Below the pieces are notes generated by a model. It was not told the origin of the DNA. It worked only from the letters and a program-made list of their open reading frames with translations, and did no database searches. Positions 17,608 to 26,827 of a stretch of 64,000 nucleotides of DNA are shown here, in pieces. Each line of letters opens with the position of its first letter. Positions within the stretch are counted from its first letter, which is position 1. The stretch is from Methanoregula sp. (lineage in GTDB: Archaea > Halobacteriota > Methanomicrobia > Methanomicrobiales > Methanospirillaceae). The translations under genes were made by a program, and so were the position numbers. The stretch is taken from the NCBI GenBank assembly GCA_026394605.1, contig JAPKXY010000020.1:1-64000 (forward strand), given 5' to 3'.

Positions 17608-18468
17608 ATGGATGACGCACGGATTCAGGACGAGATCAATAAGTATAAAAAATTTAAAAAAGTGGACGGCGCAACATACCGGAAGGTGAACCAGTTCCTC
17701 CGAAAACGGACCTACATCACCGCACGTGAATGGGCGCTTGCCCGGCTGTGTACGGATTTCAGGACAACTGGCGGCGCAGAGATGACATTTATCGGGGAGC
17801 ACCTGCCTCAGCTTGTCCCCTTCATGGAAGATACTTATACCCCTCAGGCTGTGAATCAGGCACGCAATTCCTTCAAAAAGAAAGTGCGCAAGGCAAGTGC
17901 CACGTTTTTCTATGGTACGATGTGCGGTTTTTTCACCACAGACGAGCTGGATGACCTGCTCTTTGAGGCAAGCGAGGTGGCACGGTTCCTTCTTGAAGTG
18001 GAGGGCACCACACTCGATATCGATGAGGAGATAGAAATTGAGGATCGTATTACAAAGGTCATGAGAAGTGTTGGCGAAGCGGCAAAAACAATCCTTAAAA
18101 CCCGCAGCATGGAAACGGAACAGAAAACCAACGAGATCCGCTCGTCAAATGACATCACGGACAGCACACTGGCAATCAACCCGTATCCCCCAGTTAAAAT
18201 CAAAAGAACCAAGAACAGGAAAACCAGGCAGCCGCAAACGACTGTTCTTCCACAAGAGACAATCGAAAAGACAGGTAAGGGTAAACCTGAACCACAATTA
18301 CCACCTAATGAAACGTTAATTGATCAATTCCCTTACATAAAAGAGACTTTACCCGAAGAGATGACCGTCCGTAAAAAAGATCGCCAGAAGAACGGATTAC
18401 ACGGAATCAGTGATGCCGATACTACGATCGAAAGTACCGGGACTGAACCGGGAGCCGATCAGCAATGA
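17608..18468 (+). CDS. DUF5806-like conserved archaeal protein
   Basis: 286 residues. Residues 1-165 match a family I recall from haloarchaea and Methanomicrobiales (DUF5806): VDGATYRKVNQFLRKRTYI, TAREWALARLCTDFRTTGG, TFIGEHLPQLVPFMEDTYTP, and FLLEVEGTTLDIDEEIEIED. The C-terminal 120 residues are low-complexity, charged and Pro/Lys-rich, probably disordered. It is soluble, and its function is unknown. The stop overlaps mobB by ATGA, and mobB overlaps glmM the same way, so the three form one translational unit. Confidence 0.78.
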   Translation: MDDARIQDEINKYKKFKKVDGATYRKVNQFLRKRTYITAREWALARLCTDFRTTGGAEMTFIGEHLPQLVPFMEDTYTPQAVNQARNSFKKKVRKASATFFYGTMCGFFTTDELDDLLFEASEVARFLLEVEGTTLDIDEEIEIEDRITKVMRSVGEAAKTILKTRSMETEQKTNEIRSSNDITDSTLAINPYPPVKIKRTKNRKTRQPQTTVLPQETIEKTGKGKPEPQLPPNETLIDQFPYIKETLPEEMTVRKKDRQKNGLHGISDADTTIESTGTEPGADQQ

Positions 18469-18926
18469 AAATCGTCCATATTGTGGGGCAGTCAAATGCC
18501 GGCAAGACCACATTTATCAAACAGTTAATCCCCAAACTTGAGAGAAAAGGACGTGTGGGGGTAGTGAAACACTTGGGGGACCATAGATATAATCTCCAGA
18601 AAGGAAAGGATACAACCGAATTTTTCGATAGCGGGGCGACCATCTCAATCGGCATTGATCATGAGAAATCAGTCGCCGCGATTCGGACCACTGCGCTGGA
18701 CGACATACTCCAATTCCTCTTTTTGGAAGGGATTGAATATACAATCATCGAGGGTTTCAAGACCCGGGAGTTTCCAAAAATCGTCATCGGAGATCTCCCT
18801 GCAGAGAACACTGTCCTGTCAAACCCAATGGTGAAAGACGTGCTCTCATCCCTCGACCGGTTTGAAGACTATACCCCTGGAATTAAATCGGGAAAATCTC
18901 ATAAGAAAAGGGGCACGACCAGATGA
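18465..18926 (+). CDS. mobB: Molybdopterin-guanine dinucleotide biosynthesis protein MobB-like GTPase
   Basis: 153 residues. The P-loop GQSNAGKTTFI is at residues 8-18, and VKHLGDHRYNLQKGKDTTEFF carries the MobB family's conserved KHxxH region, followed by a GATISIG element and IEGFK. MobB helps MobA attach GMP to molybdopterin for Mo/W enzymes such as formylmethanofuran or formate dehydrogenases in methanogens. ATGA overlaps link it to the DUF5806-like gene before and glmM after. No mobA lies in the window. Confidence 0.85.
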   Translation: MKIVHIVGQSNAGKTTFIKQLIPKLERKGRVGVVKHLGDHRYNLQKGKDTTEFFDSGATISIGIDHEKSVAAIRTTALDDILQFLFLEGIEYTIIEGFKTREFPKIVIGDLPAENTVLSNPMVKDVLSSLDRFEDYTPGIKSGKSHKKRGTTR

Positions 18927-20314
18927 AACGAAATATCCATGCAAAACGACTGTTCGGAACCAATGGGGTCCGCGGTATTGTCGGAAAAGAGATTACCCCC
19001 GAACTCGTCCTTCATATCGGAGAGGCATTCGGTTCGATGCGCCCGGGACGCATTGCGGTTGGCAGGGATACACGAACCTCTGGTGAAACCCTGATCCTTG
19101 CGCTGAAATCGGGACTGTTGGCAACCGGCTGTGATGTCGTGGATTGTGGGATCCTGCCCACACCTGCCCTTCAGTTCCTTGTAAAAGAGGAATTCGACGG
19201 GGGAGCGATGATTACCGCGTCCCACAACCCCCCTGAATACAACGGCGTCAAGATCATCGAACCAGACGGTACTGAAATGAGTGATGAAGAGACCATACTC
19301 CTCGAACAGCGTTTATTTGATAAATCGTTTGCATTAAAACCCTGGAACAAGGTGGGACGAGAAGCGAGTGCGCCCGACCTCATCGATCACTATATCAACG
19401 CAATTGTCGGGCATTTTCCCCCAAATATCGGAAAGGGCATGCTTGTGGCTGTTGATCCGGGTTCTGGTCCTGCTTGCCTGACAACCCCAAAAATTCTAAA
19501 AAAACTCGGGTGCAGGGTGATGACTGTTAATGGTGTAATGAACGGGACATTTCCCGGAAGGCTGCCGGAACCATCCATGGAAGGACTCAAAGCACTTTCA
19601 TCACTGGTCGTAAGTTCCGGTACATCTTTTGGTGTTGCCCATGATGGAGATGCCGACCGTGCGGTCTTTGTCGATGAGAATGGTGTATATATTGAGGAAA
19701 ACCAGGAATTTGCTCTTGTAGCACAGTATCTCTGTCAGCAACAAAAAGGGATCGTTGTTACACCTGTGAGTACTTCGCAGTTAGTCGAGGCAGTTGTTGC
19801 AGCTAAAAAAAATTGCAGCGTCACGTACACAAAAGTCGGAAGCATCTATGTGGCCCGGACCATGCATTCGCTGATGAATGAGGGGAAAAAAGTTGTGTTT
19901 GGCGGTGAGGGGAATGGGGGGCTCATCTTTCCCGATCATCAGTTCTGCAGGGACGGGGGCATGACAGCAGCTATGATGGTGTCAATTCTTTCAAAAACAA
20001 AAAAACCACTTTCTGGTCTCGTTGCCTGCCTTCCGAAAAGGTTCATGATCAAGGATAAAATAGCGACACCTGATGCACAGAAGGTCGTTAAAAGACTGGA
20101 ACAAAAATTTCCTCACGACAGGATCGATCTCACTGATGGTGTAAAAATTACCCGTAATTCAACATCGGCATTGATACGGGCATCGGGAACAGAACCCCTT
20201 ATCCGGATAATTGTTGAATCTGATCAGAGGGATCATGCCGAATCATTGTTCCAAGAACTCATGAAACGTGTCTCAGAATGTCTGAAAACTACAACAAAAC
20301 AGAAAAAAAGATGA
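18923..20314 (+). CDS. glmM: Phosphoglucosamine mutase / phosphomannomutase
   Basis: 463 residues of the alpha-D-phosphohexomutase superfamily. The phosphoserine loop ITASHNPPEYNG places the catalytic Ser at 100, the metal-binding loop is HDGDADRAVFVDENG, the sugar loop is GGEGNGGLIFPDH, and the phosphate loop is RASGTEPLIRIIVE. It converts glucosamine-6-P to glucosamine-1-P (or mannose-6-P to mannose-1-P) for UDP-sugar synthesis; archaeal members often do more than one. It ends the coupled run DUF5806-mobB-glmM. Confidence 0.92.
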   Translation: MKRNIHAKRLFGTNGVRGIVGKEITPELVLHIGEAFGSMRPGRIAVGRDTRTSGETLILALKSGLLATGCDVVDCGILPTPALQFLVKEEFDGGAMITASHNPPEYNGVKIIEPDGTEMSDEETILLEQRLFDKSFALKPWNKVGREASAPDLIDHYINAIVGHFPPNIGKGMLVAVDPGSGPACLTTPKILKKLGCRVMTVNGVMNGTFPGRLPEPSMEGLKALSSLVVSSGTSFGVAHDGDADRAVFVDENGVYIEENQEFALVAQYLCQQQKGIVVTPVSTSQLVEAVVAAKKNCSVTYTKVGSIYVARTMHSLMNEGKKVVFGGEGNGGLIFPDHQFCRDGGMTAAMMVSILSKTKKPLSGLVACLPKRFMIKDKIATPDAQKVVKRLEQKFPHDRIDLTDGVKITRNSTSALIRASGTEPLIRIIVESDQRDHAESLFQELMKRVSECLKTTTKQKKR

Positions 20315-20540
20315 TCCGGCGAACATTGAATTGTCACATCAAGAAAAGACTAAAAATTTGATAATATCGTAAAAACTAATAATTAAACCGATAAATCTTT
20401 AAAAAAACGAAAAATTTCTGTTTATTTCTGGAACAAATGAAAATTCTCTGGAATAATTAAATGAATTCTATAAGGTAAATAAAAAGATTTATTAATTGTT
20501 TTGTCAAAATGAGTGTATCTATAAAAAACGTTGTGAATAC

Positions 20541-23500
20541 ATGGTTATCTCCCAATCCCAGACACTGAGAAAAATAGAGAACGCTGCATCACTCAATGAC
20601 AGCCCCGGTCTCCAGAAGATCATCAACAGGGCTATCCTTGATTCCGTACGCCGGGACCGCAAGGACTTGCTCAGGGAAATCAACCGGGTGCTTATTGAAA
20701 CAGCAATAAAAAAAAATAATCCGGATATTATCATAGGGCTGAAAGGGATTTCAGATGATACGATAGTTGAATCTTTTTCAAAAATAATCAAACACTATAT
20801 CAAGACACGGGATGAAACGTGGCTTCAAACACTATTGAACGTCACGCACGGATTGGAAAGAAAGAGCAATCAATCCAGAATGTTTGCCATTCTGACTAGG
20901 ATGCTGATTGAAACAGGAGTATCAGAATCGAATCCGGTCTTTATCAGACACGGCCTGGAAACGCTTCAATGCATAACGGTTAAAAAATATCGCTCGGAGA
21001 TCATGGGTGAGATTGTACCCCCCCTTATAAGCTGGGCGATCAGAACAACGGATATCGAACTTTTACACAGGGTATATTCCCTGATCGAAGATATCGGGGA
21101 TATCTCGAAACGCTCTGTTTTACAGGATACATGTGCACAATCGGTTGCAGCAGTGGCAATAGCGGGAAAAAAAACCACACTCCTTTTTGACAGCATCCGT
21201 TTTGCATGTACCATCAAACCAAAAACACGACGCGAAACCTGCATTTCATCGATAATAGATAAAGCAGTTAATACAACGCTCGGTAAAATTTCATTTGCCA
21301 TTCCGGAATGTATTTATCTCTTCGATGATTTTTCGGAAGAAACACGACTTGAAATCATCGATCCCCTCCTCAAACATCTTATCAATGATGAAAAAAACCA
21401 TAAAACACTCCTCGCCAGTCTCGATACTATTTCTAAAAAACTGTCCTTTTCGCAAAAGACCATCGTTACAAACCTGCTGAAAAAAGCGAAATCTGACGGA
21501 AATATCTGGTATCTTTCCACAGCCATGGAGATCCAGGACCGCCTGCCCAATCCCGGCACTTACCCCATCCGCGACGTGGTAAAAGCTGGCATTTCCATTG
21601 CGGAGCATTCCACTACTATGGAGGCATTCACCCTTATTATTCCGATGATTGAAAAAATGGGTGACAAAACACTCTCATCACGCATTTTCATCCAGCTGAC
21701 GCAGGTGATGCTGTCCCTGGGCAGATTCCAGGATGCTCTGGAGTTGTATGCAAAAATTGACGGGGGGCTCGAAAATCTCCCTCATTTTGATGAATGTTCG
21801 ATAACACTGTTTAAACACAGTGTCATGAATGATAACGTCGCTCTTGTAAGTGAATTACTCAAAAAAAAATCGGATAAAAAAATATATTTCACTACGATTT
21901 CGAGGGCGATAACTGATATATGTAAAAATTATTCATTTCAGGAAATTTCCCGGCATATTGATTCAATGACAACTCTCATTTTCCTTCACCCCCATTACAA
22001 CCAGATTATTTTTGAGAGCGTTTCAATTCTTACGAATCGTGGGTTCCTTGAAGAAACAGACCCGACTGTTTTAATAAAATTTTCCGTTCCTATCAGTGAC
22101 AGGTCCATCAAAGAGCGGACGCTCTCTATGATTGTCATTAAACTCGCGAAGCTGGGGGTTAAAACCAAAAACCGTGATCACCTCCAGCGAGCTGTTGGTC
22201 TCACCTGCCTGATTGAAGAAGAACAGACCCGATCGGCGACATTAAACAGTATCATTGATGATGCAACCGTGCTCGCGGTTCTCGATGGCGATCTCGATCT
22301 CCTCATGAGAATGCGGGAATGGAGCTCCTCCCTTCTATCACCAGATGTGGAAATTTTTGCCATGGCAAAGATCATCGATGGTATCATAACCTATGCCATC
22401 GACATGCGGTATCCAACCGCTCTTGAAGAGGCATACCGTATCACGCAGGATATCCATGACCCCTCAATGAACAAGGGATTGATTGAACGCATCTGTGAAT
22501 GTTTTGTAAAAATCGGGTGTCTTCTGTTGAAAGACAATCAGGTATTCACACAACCGGATAATATAAAACCTGCTCTAAACCCATTTGAACGCGGGTTGGA
22601 GTTGTTAATCCAACACGGTAAAAGCGAAGAGCGATCCCTGAAAGTGGCAAATTTAATTGATATTATCCTTGGGTTCCTGCAGGAGTACTATCACCCATAT
22701 TATCTCATTCCCCTTGTCCTGTATTCGCTGGAGATTGAAAATACCCTTGAGCGGCATGCAATGGTCTCAAGAATTGTATCCAATATCAAGATGGCTATTG
22801 ACTCCGTAGACTCGACAGATCCTTATGAGATACTTGTAAATCATCTTGAGCAAATTGACTATATCCACAATGACCCTGCATTACTCGGCCTTATGGTGCG
22901 TGTAGTCAGACAGATCAAGGACCCGTTTACCCGACTATCACATTTATCCTCTCTTGCTGATTTGTATATACGTCTGGACAACCATACGAAAGCAGAGGAG
23001 GTCCTCACCACAATCCATTCATCTCTTGAACAAGTTGGGGAAATCTCTCAAAAAGTGCTCATCCTTTCCGATCTCATATATCATTATTCACGGGTTTCCG
23101 AAGATAGTGCACAAAAATACCTGCGGGAAGCACTGCATCTCATCTCAACTATTGAATATGATCGCGAATCGATGGCACGCAAACTGGTCGTGATTGCTAT
23201 TGCCAGATTGCATGAGAAAAAACCGGATCAATCACTGGTAGAATTAGCCTTTGAGGTCATATCCAGAATCCGAGATCCAATCGAATATACTGAGGCGATG
23301 ATCTATGTCTACGGCATGGTACGGGGCGATCAGGCCCGTCGCAAAGATATTATCATAAAAATTTTAGAGAAATGCGATACAATTACATCTCCTGCACAAA
23401 AAGCATCGATCCTTCTGGATATTGTACCATTTATCATCCATGACGACGATTACGAAATGGCATTTATCCTTCTCAAGCATGTTACGCTTGTGGCACGGTC

Positions 23501-24098
23501 CATCAGAATTCCTTCAATTACTGATAGTATCAGGGCAGGGATTTCAAACGCATATTATATGGTATTTCAAAAAAGCCATAATGAAAAAACATTGAAAACT
23601 GCGATTGAATGTGCCCATGAGATAAATAATGAAGAAACCCGCATCATTGTTTTAAACCAGATTGGGCATGAGAGCATCGACAGATCCTCTCACTATTTAA
23701 AAATCAAGACTTATATCGAGAAAATCAGCACAGAAAGCTACGGTTCAGGACAGATTGATGTACTTGAGAGATTGATCCGATCAGATTCACATAGAGGAAA
23801 AATCGTACAGCATTTCTGCAATGCGGCAGTGCTACTCAAAAATTATGGTAAAAACAAGATAGCAAAACGGATGGTAGAAGCAGCGATCGATGAGGCGAGT
23901 ATTATCAGGCCACTGTCACGACGTGCTTATGTGTTATGTGATATTGCATTGATTCTTCATTCCGCAGGGTGCGTAGAGGAGGAACACACCATCATTGATA
24001 TGGCAGTGAACACTGCGACAAATATCCGGCAATTTCATATTCGGGACGAGGTTTTCGATAATCTCGCGTACGCGATGAGATATATGCAGGTGGTATGA
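20541..24098 (+). CDS. Giant alpha-helical repeat protein (TPR/HEAT-like solenoid)
   Basis: About 1185 residues from the ATG at 20541. A TTG at 20496 would add a Cys-rich 15-residue leader and has no clear ribosome site. The whole chain reads as paired amphipathic helices of roughly 38-46 residues, best seen toward the end (TKAEEVLTTIHSSLEQVG, AQKYLREALHLISTIEYDRE, SLVELAFEVISRIRDPIEY, ETRIIVLNQIG). No signal, membrane segment, catalytic motif or cysteine cluster is seen. Such solenoids usually scaffold protein-protein contacts. The upstream 200 bases are AT-rich with an ATAAAAAGATTTATTA element that can serve as promoter. Its stop overlaps acyP by ATGA. The family is not recognised beyond the fold. 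Confidence 0.8.
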   Translation: MVISQSQTLRKIENAASLNDSPGLQKIINRAILDSVRRDRKDLLREINRVLIETAIKKNNPDIIIGLKGISDDTIVESFSKIIKHYIKTRDETWLQTLLNVTHGLERKSNQSRMFAILTRMLIETGVSESNPVFIRHGLETLQCITVKKYRSEIMGEIVPPLISWAIRTTDIELLHRVYSLIEDIGDISKRSVLQDTCAQSVAAVAIAGKKTTLLFDSIRFACTIKPKTRRETCISSIIDKAVNTTLGKISFAIPECIYLFDDFSEETRLEIIDPLLKHLINDEKNHKTLLASLDTISKKLSFSQKTIVTNLLKKAKSDGNIWYLSTAMEIQDRLPNPGTYPIRDVVKAGISIAEHSTTMEAFTLIIPMIEKMGDKTLSSRIFIQLTQVMLSLGRFQDALELYAKIDGGLENLPHFDECSITLFKHSVMNDNVALVSELLKKKSDKKIYFTTISRAITDICKNYSFQEISRHIDSMTTLIFLHPHYNQIIFESVSILTNRGFLEETDPTVLIKFSVPISDRSIKERTLSMIVIKLAKLGVKTKNRDHLQRAVGLTCLIEEEQTRSATLNSIIDDATVLAVLDGDLDLLMRMREWSSSLLSPDVEIFAMAKIIDGIITYAIDMRYPTALEEAYRITQDIHDPSMNKGLIERICECFVKIGCLLLKDNQVFTQPDNIKPALNPFERGLELLIQHGKSEERSLKVANLIDIILGFLQEYYHPYYLIPLVLYSLEIENTLERHAMVSRIVSNIKMAIDSVDSTDPYEILVNHLEQIDYIHNDPALLGLMVRVVRQIKDPFTRLSHLSSLADLYIRLDNHTKAEEVLTTIHSSLEQVGEISQKVLILSDLIYHYSRVSEDSAQKYLREALHLISTIEYDRESMARKLVVIAIARLHEKKPDQSLVELAFEVISRIRDPIEYTEAMIYVYGMVRGDQARRKDIIIKILEKCDTITSPAQKASILLDIVPFIIHDDDYEMAFILLKHVTLVARSIRIPSITDSIRAGISNAYYMVFQKSHNEKTLKTAIECAHEINNEETRIIVLNQIGHESIDRSSHYLKIKTYIEKISTESYGSGQIDVLERLIRSDSHRGKIVQHFCNAAVLLKNYGKNKIAKRMVEAAIDEASIIRPLSRRAYVLCDIALILHSAGCVEEEHTIIDMAVNTATNIRQFHIRDEVFDNLAYAMRYMQVV

Positions 24099-24394
24099 AC
24101 GAGAAAACACTCCAGATCAATATTTCTGGAAGGGTTCAGGGAGTGGGATTCAGGGCCTGTGTCCGGCGCATTGCGTTTGATCTGCATGTTTCGGGAACGG
24201 TCATGAATCTGCAAGATGGGAGAGTCCAGATTTATGCAACAGGGGATCCGATTATTCTTGAAAAACTTGTATCGATGCTCTATGGGTGTCCCCGTGCACA
24301 AATCCGGGATATCCGGGTTATTGATGTCAATTTCCAGCGATTCGAGGATTTTACCATAATCAAAGGAGAAAGAAAGGTCAGTACAGGACTTTAA
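24095..24394 (+). CDS. acyP: Acylphosphatase
   Basis: 99 residues, full length. The signature SGRVQGVGFRACVRRIA contains the phosphate-binding Arg20, and GTVMNLQDGRVQIYATG contains the catalytic Asn38, at the standard positions. It hydrolyses acyl phosphates such as carbamoyl phosphate or acetyl phosphate. The start overlaps the stop of the giant repeat protein (ATGA), and the 3' end overlaps the Cas1-like gene on the other strand by 17 bases. Why an acylphosphatase should be co-translated with a scaffold protein is unclear. Confidence 0.93.
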   Translation: MNEKTLQINISGRVQGVGFRACVRRIAFDLHVSGTVMNLQDGRVQIYATGDPIILEKLVSMLYGCPRAQIRDIRVIDVNFQRFEDFTIIKGERKVSTGL

Positions 24395-25310
24395 ACGTAT
24401 CACGCTCTTTGAGCGCTTCACAGAGCAGATATACCTGTTCATTAATCCTGTCACTATAGATCGTTTTTTGCAATAATTTGATCAGATGGTGTACACAATC
24501 ATCGGACAGGATACAACGGCCGGAACTCAACTCAAAATCTTCCATGCTGATGGAGTTCATTACAAGCTTAAACACGGGTTCATCGATCATGCTGGCTTTG
24601 AACGGATCCATGAGATCGAGGACGAGACTCCCTTTTCCCATGTGCATAAACCCATTATCAGGGTCAAGGCAAGCCCCCAGAACGGAGACGCAGCAATTCC
24701 CATAGAGCATCGCATACCCCAGCGAGAGCAGGGAGTTCACAACATCCTGCTGGGGGGGAACCGTTCTTCGTTTAAATCCCAGTTCGTGTGAAAGAGTTCT
24801 GGACAAAATTTCATAATACATATCGCTTGTCAGACGATTCAGCCGGCGGATTTCGTCCAGTTTTATCAGATATTCCAGTTCGTCAAAGGCTTTATGAATG
24901 AACTCAGACTCACCTTCATAGAGCAGCGGTTCGCCACGGGATTCCTCGATTTTTTCGAGAAAAACAAGCCTCGATTTTAATGATCCCTGCGCAATTTCTA
25001 TTGCATACCTGTGTCTCGGTGCGCCATCCTGCAATTTTCGCATGACACTTTCGGTATCATTCCCATAAGGCCGGAGAATACCAATTGGCGTTCCATCAAC
25101 TTCAAAAAATGAAACAAATGCCCCATGTTTGATCAGGGTCGCTACGGTTGACGTATGAATGGTGTGCCCACCCACGAGAAGTAAGTGGTTCACATTCTCG
25201 ATAGGATATTCTTCAGAATTGTTTTTTTTCTGGATGATCAGCTTTTTTTGGGTTGATTTGATATGTGCGCCAAAACCACTCACCAGTAACCACGGAATTT
25301 GTGACGTCAT
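24378..25310 (-). CDS. CRISPR-less Cas1-like protein, predicted catalytic Glu replaced
   Basis: 310 residues, close to the Cas1 length. The N-terminal beta domain (WLLVSGFGAHIKSTQKKLII, NVNHLLLVGGHTIHTSTVAT) and the C-terminal helical domain (QQDVVNSLLSLGYAMLYG, LDPDNGFMHMGKGSLVLDLM, then DPF) align well with Cas1. The metal-binding His223 and Asp232 are present. The catalytic glutamate, expected in an IEG..AR.YW-like motif, appears as Asn158 in RRLNRLTSDMYY, so nuclease/integrase activity is doubtful. No cas2, cas4, effector or repeat array is visible in the 64 kb. It is convergent with acyP. Either a non-CRISPR Cas1 homologue with another job, or an orphan. Confidence 0.85.
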   Translation of the reverse strand: MTSQIPWLLVSGFGAHIKSTQKKLIIQKKNNSEEYPIENVNHLLLVGGHTIHTSTVATLIKHGAFVSFFEVDGTPIGILRPYGNDTESVMRKLQDGAPRHRYAIEIAQGSLKSRLVFLEKIEESRGEPLLYEGESEFIHKAFDELEYLIKLDEIRRLNRLTSDMYYEILSRTLSHELGFKRRTVPPQQDVVNSLLSLGYAMLYGNCCVSVLGACLDPDNGFMHMGKGSLVLDLMDPFKASMIDEPVFKLVMNSISMEDFELSSGRCILSDDCVHHLIKLLQKTIYSDRINEQVYLLCEALKERDTFKVLY

Positions 25311-25470
25311 CGTTTGAGGAAAAGGATCGAGTACGATAGATAATTACTACCGTGTTCCCTCCTGATTAAGGCATCGTTTTTTTTATTATTATTAAAGAAA
25401 TGTTGATAAATCCACTCGTTATCTGGTAAATTCATCCCAGAACGTTTTGTAGTATCAGTTCTCCTTGCGC

Positions 25471-25520
25471 AGAATATAAACGATAAAAAACCTCACCTGT
25501 ACAATATCATGCTTTAGCAT
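25471..25520 (+). promoter_or_regulatory. Promoter and short palindrome upstream of the paaK pair
   Basis: AGAATATAAAC (25471-25481) is a good TATA box, with the paaK start 55 bases further on. Around the expected transcription start lies ATGCT-TT-AGCAT (25509-25520), a short perfect palindrome, followed by GAGGTGA (25525-25531) as ribosome site. The palindrome could be an operator or leader hairpin. Confidence 0.45.
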
Positions 25521-25534
25521 ACCAGAGGTGACGG

Positions 25535-26827
25535 ATGTTCTGGGATAAAAAAATTGAGACATTAAAACGAGATGAACTTAAATCACTTCAGCTCAAGCGT
25601 TTAAAAAAAACAGTTCGGCAGACGCTGAATGTTGATTTTTATCGCCAACATCTGTCAAATGCCCGTATTCGGGTAGAAGATATCAGGACACTCGATGATA
25701 TTGAGAAGATCCCCTTTACCAAAAAACAGGATCTCAGGGACGGGTACCCATTCGGTTTCCTTGCTGTACCGTTGAATAATGTAGTCAGAATTCACACAAC
25801 TTCCGGCACGACGGGAAAGCCGACTGTGGTCGGGTATACAAGAAAAGATCTGGACACATGGGCGGACCTGATCGCACGGAACATGACGATGGTCGGCATC
25901 ACGGAAGATGATGTCTTCCAGAACATGGTCAATTATGGCATGTTCACCGGTGGGCTCGGGTTCCACTACGGCGCGGAGAAAATCGGTATGACCGTGATCC
26001 CGAGCGCGACAGGAAACACCAAACGCCAGATCGAGATGATTGCGGATTTCGGGGTAACCACGATCCACTGCACACCCAGCTACGCTATGCACCTCTCCGA
26101 GGTCGCCGAAGAGATGCATGCATCACTCGATAGTTTAAGAACCGGCATCTTTGGCGCCGAACCGTGGTCTGAGACGATGCGCCATTCCCTTGAAGAGCGC
26201 CTCGGGGTGACCGCCTTTGACTCGTACGGACTCTCTGAGCTGTTCGGACCCGGGGTCGCGTTTGAATGTCCCGAGCGGAACGGTCTGCACATCTGGCACG
26301 ATGCCTATCTCATCGAGATAATCAACCCGCAGACTGGCGAACAGCTCTCAGATGGCGAACGCGGCGAGCTCGTCGTCACCCCGCTTATGAAAGAAGCCAT
26401 GCCTCTCCTGAGATACCGCACCGGGGATATCACGATGAAAATGGAGGATGGCTGCATCTGCACACGCGGTCAGAAGATCGCACGGATCACCGGAAGAAGC
26501 GATGATATGCTGGTCATCCGCGGAATCAACGTCTTCCCCTCCCAGATCGAGCACGTGCTCTTAAAAATCCCGGAAGTGGGCAATCAGTTTATGGTCTATG
26601 TGGACAGAGTGAATCACTTGGATGAGATGATTGTGGACGTTGAGATCAACAGGGACAATTTTAGCGGGGAGCTTGCTGACCTTGCACGAATCCAGAAAAA
26701 AGTCGTAAAAGAACTCAGGGACGCACTCGAACTCCGGACAACGGTTAAACTCGTTGAACCGGGATCGCTACCCCGCTTCGAAGGCAAGGCAAAGAGAGTC
26801 ATCGACCGGAGGGGAGATACAATATGA
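25535..26827 (+). CDS. paaK: Phenylacetate--CoA ligase family protein (first copy)
   Basis: 430 residues of the ANL adenylate-forming superfamily. The ATP-binding core is HTTSGTTGKPTVVGYT near residue 90; the later motifs are DSYGLSELFGPG and RYRTGDI, then ITGRSDDMLVIRGINVFPSQ. It activates an aryl or acyl acid to its CoA thioester with ATP; in methanogens such enzymes are linked to recovery or use of aromatic acids made by indolepyruvate:ferredoxin oxidoreductase. A good ribosome site GAGGTGA precedes it. The next paaK overlaps by four bases (ATGA). Confidence 0.9.
   Translation: MFWDKKIETLKRDELKSLQLKRLKKTVRQTLNVDFYRQHLSNARIRVEDIRTLDDIEKIPFTKKQDLRDGYPFGFLAVPLNNVVRIHTTSGTTGKPTVVGYTRKDLDTWADLIARNMTMVGITEDDVFQNMVNYGMFTGGLGFHYGAEKIGMTVIPSATGNTKRQIEMIADFGVTTIHCTPSYAMHLSEVAEEMHASLDSLRTGIFGAEPWSETMRHSLEERLGVTAFDSYGLSELFGPGVAFECPERNGLHIWHDAYLIEIINPQTGEQLSDGERGELVVTPLMKEAMPLLRYRTGDITMKMEDGCICTRGQKIARITGRSDDMLVIRGINVFPSQIEHVLLKIPEVGNQFMVYVDRVNHLDEMIVDVEINRDNFSGELADLARIQKKVVKELRDALELRTTVKLVEPGSLPRFEGKAKRVIDRRGDTI

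Noticed and set aside
17322-17609. Two overlapping frames on opposite strands (95 and 85 codons) before the DUF5806-like gene
   Set aside because: They cover each other and neither has motif or ribosome site; the region likely holds the promoter of the next gene.
20496-20540. TTG-started leader with four cysteines for the giant repeat protein
   Set aside because: No ribosome site for the TTG and it would begin in the promoter; the ATG at 20541 is simpler.
24098-25535. CRISPR repeats expected near the Cas1-like gene
   Set aside because: No regularly spaced repeat of 20-40 bases was seen in the flanks or elsewhere in the window, and no cas2 or effector gene.
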